A DNA stretch of 41,942 bases from the NCBI GenBank assembly GCA_019113395.1, contig DXHL01000016.1, positions 1 through 41,942 of the forward strand. The letters run 5' to 3'. The notes under the pieces are model-generated. The model was not told where the DNA came from, did not search any database, and saw only the letters and a program-made list of their open reading frames with translations. How positions within the stretch are numbered: position 1 is the first letter of the stretch; each line of letters starts with the position of its first letter. Below, piece after piece: positions 39,888 through 41,942 of this stretch. This DNA comes from Candidatus Rikenella faecigallinarum. Its GTDB lineage: Bacteria; Bacteroidota; Bacteroidia; Bacteroidales; Rikenellaceae. The translations under genes were made by a program, and so were the position numbers.

Positions 39888-40646
39888 ATGAAAACAGCCA
39901 TGATAACCGGCGCCACCTCAGGGATTGGCGAAGCCACTGCCCGCCGACTGGGCGCATTGGGATACCGACTGATAATCACCGGGCGGCGCAGCCACCGCCT
40001 CGAACAGGTCAAACGCTCGATAGAGGCGGAGTATGCTGTGGAGGTACTGGCTCTGAGCTTTGACGTTCGGGAACGGGATGCAGTGGAGAGAACATTAGGT
40101 AGCTTAAGCGAGGAGTGGACAAATATCGATGTGCTGGTGAACAATGCGGGTTTGGCTGCCGGGCTGGAACACATTGACGAGGGAGACCCGGACGATTGGG
40201 ACCGCATGATAGATACCAATGTAAAGGGGCTGCTCTACGTGACGCGACAGGTAGCTCCGCTGATGGTAGCTCGACACACGGGACATATTATCAATATCGG
40301 GTCTATCGCCGGACGGGAAACGTATGAAAACGGGGCGGTGTATTGTGCGTCGAAACATGCGGTGAATGCCCTGTCGCAAGGGATGCGTATCGACCTGCTC
40401 AAGCACGGTATCAAGGTGAGCCAGATTCGCCCGGGAATGGTGAATACGGAGTTCTCGACCGTACGTTTTCATGGAGACCGAGAGCGTGCCGATGCCGTGT
40501 ATACCGGGGTAACTCCTCTGACGGGCGATGATATTGCCCGCGTGATAGAGTGGCTGGTGAGTCTTCCGCCCCACATGAATATCAATGATATCGAGGTGAT
40601 GCCCTCTCGTCAGGCGGATGCGTTCTATACGTGGCGCGACGAATGA
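39888..40646 (+). CDS. Short-chain dehydrogenase/reductase, YdfG-like
   Basis: The 252-residue protein has the Rossmann motif TGATSGIGEATARRLG at residues 7-22 and VLVNNAGLAAG in the fourth strand. The catalytic set is Ser in INIGSIAGRETYENGAVYCASKHAV, with the YxxxK pair. Arg residues in the GRRSHRLEQ segment after strand 2 suggest NADP preference. Closest named relatives act on serine, 3-hydroxy acids or malonic semialdehyde; the substrate cannot be settled here. The ATG at 39888 starts MKTAMITGATSG directly; the frame is open seven codons upstream. Confidence 0.88.
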   Translation: MKTAMITGATSGIGEATARRLGALGYRLIITGRRSHRLEQVKRSIEAEYAVEVLALSFDVRERDAVERTLGSLSEEWTNIDVLVNNAGLAAGLEHIDEGDPDDWDRMIDTNVKGLLYVTRQVAPLMVARHTGHIINIGSIAGRETYENGAVYCASKHAVNALSQGMRIDLLKHGIKVSQIRPGMVNTEFSTVRFHGDRERADAVYTGVTPLTGDDIARVIEWLVSLPPHMNINDIEVMPSRQADAFYTWRDE

Positions 40647-40685
40647 CCTCACGAAAACAGATAACTCAACCTAAACCTCACAACT

Positions 40686-41168
40686 ATGAAAACACGAATT
40701 ACCCTTCTGCTGCTGACCTTAGCCCTGCTGTTTCCTGCCACAACGGCCTGGGGTGCTGACGGTCCCTCCGCCTTTGCCAAACGGACCCAAAAGGAGATAA
40801 TGGCCTATTTGCGCGATGCGGGCTATGCCCCTCAGATTGATGAAGATGGCGACATTCTGTTCACCTACCAGGAGCTGAAATGTTACATTTCGCTGGAAGA
40901 CGGCGATGAAGGTGAACTATTTACAAAAACTTTTCTTCTTTTTTCGATACCAGAGGATATGACGGCCACGGACGAAGTTCTGCTCCGCGAGGCCATCAAT
41001 AAAGCCAACGAAGAGTATCGGATGGTAAAGTGCTACTATACAGATACCCGAATTCTCTTCATGGTGGACAGTTGGATACGCAACGCGAGCGACTACACGA
41101 GTTTTTTCAAGCTCTACATGCGCGGTCTTCACTACGCCTCGAATGAGGTAATGTACGGGGAGGAGTAG
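40686..41168 (+). CDS. Small exported YbjN-like protein
   Basis: The 160-residue product has a signal peptide (MKTRITLLLLTLALLFPATTAWGA). The mature part resembles YbjN/type III chaperone-like folds: IMAYLRDAGYAPQIDEDGDILFTYQELKCYI, then EVLLREAINKANEEYRMVKCYYTDTRILFMVDSW. The alternating strand pattern and the NKANEEYR helix are typical. No enzymatic motif is visible. It starts 39 bp after the SDR gene. A similar protein without a signal peptide follows 103 bp downstream, so the pair may be an ancient duplication. Confidence 0.65.
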   Translation: MKTRITLLLLTLALLFPATTAWGADGPSAFAKRTQKEIMAYLRDAGYAPQIDEDGDILFTYQELKCYISLEDGDEGELFTKTFLLFSIPEDMTATDEVLLREAINKANEEYRMVKCYYTDTRILFMVDSWIRNASDYTSFFKLYMRGLHYASNEVMYGEE

Positions 41169-41271
41169 GCGATAGTTTCATGCAGAGCGTGAATGATAGG
41201 CGCAGTCGCTAACGGCAGGCAGACTACGCCTTGTGTACTTATGCATAAATATCAGAAGCATCAGAGAGACT

Positions 41272-41742
41272 ATGATTACTACCAAAGAAATTACCGTCTT
41301 GCTCCAGGAAGCAGGCTACAATGCTCAACACTGCAACGACTATTTTGTCCAGATGAGCACGGATAACCGCACATACATTATCAGCGTGCAAGAGACCGAA
41401 AGCGGTTTATCATACTGCAACATCTCCATCATATACAGCCCCAAGGGCATGCTCACCTCATTCGGCAGTACAGGTATCGTCAGTAGCGACATCCGCACAG
41501 CCCAAGATGCGGAAGAGTTGCTACAGGTTTACAATGATATCAATTATAAGAGTATCAACGTTAAGATTTGCAATGATTTAGAGGGCCAAAATACCACTAA
41601 TCTTTCCTCAGGATTTTGGTTTAGTACGACAGAAGAATACCTGAGTTACTTCAACGCGTCGCTCGAGCAGTTGAACTCTGCCGCTGACGAAGTAGAGGAG
41701 AATCTTTTTAATGGCCAACCTTTTTGCCTCAGCATGCTCTAA
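41272..41742 (+). CDS. Small cytosolic YbjN-like protein
   Basis: The 156-residue protein has TKEITVLLQEAGYNAQHCNDYFVQMSTDNRTYIISV, paralleling the AGY...YI core of the preceding gene, then AEELLQVYNDINYKSINVKI and FSTTEEYLSYFNASLEQLN. No signal peptide is present; the ATG at 41272 removes a 13-residue upstream extension with no family support. Its DNA is richer in A+T than the flanking genes. Function is unknown. A terminator follows 18 bp after the stop. Confidence 0.6.
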   Translation: MITTKEITVLLQEAGYNAQHCNDYFVQMSTDNRTYIISVQETESGLSYCNISIIYSPKGMLTSFGSTGIVSSDIRTAQDAEELLQVYNDINYKSINVKICNDLEGQNTTNLSSGFWFSTTEEYLSYFNASLEQLNSAADEVEENLFNGQPFCLSML

Positions 41743-41760
41743 TCCAGGCAAAACCAGAAT

Positions 41761-41797
41761 AAAAAAAGCCGTCCCATTCACTTTGGGACGGCTTTTT
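41761..41797 (+). terminator. Terminator after the YbjN-like pair
   Basis: A 14-bp perfect stem (41763-41776 with 41784-41797) ends in TTTTT and begins with A-runs, so it can work in both directions. Confidence 0.85.
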
Positions 41798-41852
41798 GGC
41801 ATGATTGCGGCAGCCTTAGCGCTGGTTTAGGCGCTCCGAAGAAGACAAGAAA

Positions 41853-41892
41853 AGAGGCATGGCTCACAGACGATGAGCCATGCCTCTCTTTA
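41853..41892. terminator. Second hairpin near the right edge
   Basis: A 14-bp perfect stem (41853-41866 with 41874-41887) is followed by CTTTAT on the plus strand and preceded by AAGAAA on the other. It may end a minus-strand gene lying to the right of the window. The bases from 41798 to 41942 hold no recognisable gene. Confidence 0.55.
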
Positions 41893-41942
41893 TAATGAGG
41901 AGATGAGATGAGTTGAAAACCCATGCAGGTAGGGAGAGGAAA

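Overview
The window reads as a chromosomal segment of a Bacteroidota bacterium. The -7 promoter boxes are of the TAnnTTTG type, Shine-Dalgarno sequences are mostly absent, and families typical of the phylum are present: WG-repeat kinase, DUF2807 head-GIN protein, OMP beta-barrel, FISUMP-like C-terminal domains and the NfnA/NfnB pair. The G+C-rich coding sequence and the mqnE (futalosine menaquinone) gene fit Bacteroidales of the Rikenellaceae/Alistipes kind. That placement is an inference from memory, not a search result.

Layout. 1-3.2 kb: coaD, then the electron-transfer pair nfnA-nfnB, ending at a bidirectional terminator. 3.3-6.1 kb, minus strand: an aminotransferase and a WG-repeat protein kinase broken by a single missing base. 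6.2-9.3 kb: mnmA and lepA, convergent. 9.4-11.3 kb: DUF2807 protein and a nucleoside phosphorylase. 11.3-12.7 kb: silent cassette A and a repeat-filled spacer. 12.7-17.4 kb: dnaN, a DnaQ-type exonuclease, a LysM/periplasmic-binding-like protein and a membrane-anchored EEP hydrolase. 17.4-26.9 kb, minus strand: rsmE, a GT90 glycosyltransferase and a six-gene hydrogenase-4-like membrane complex. 26.9-29.1 kb: M3 dipeptidyl carboxypeptidase lipoprotein. 29.1-30.1 kb: silent cassette B. 30.2-34.2 kb: beta-barrel protein, ogt, GT2, ECF sigma factor, rsmG. 34.3-37.0 kb, minus strand: ndk, rluD, PASTA protein. 37.0-38.3 kb, minus strand: spacer and silent cassette C. 38.4-41.9 kb: rpmH, mqnE, SDR oxidoreductase and two small YbjN-like proteins.

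The most striking feature is the set of three dispersed cassettes A, B and C. Each encodes only the C-terminal part (about 205 residues) of a FISUMP/lectin-like surface protein. Each begins inside the coding sequence at the same 36-bp anchor (KDxFPGADGSTI) and ends with the same purine-rich element of roughly 180 bp carrying four G-tracts. No N-terminus, signal peptide or promoter is attached. Divergent AT-rich interiors between conserved ends look like a donor library for gene conversion into an expression locus outside the window. This is an inference; it resembles pilS/pilE or vls systems in logic only.

The second unusual element is the hydrogenase-4-like complex. Its large subunit has no nickel-ligand cysteines. 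Its small subunit keeps one of four proximal-cluster cysteines, and its fused ferredoxin domain can ligate only one of two [4Fe-4S] clusters. It therefore looks like a membrane ion-translocating module of the Ehr kind that has lost most of its redox chain.
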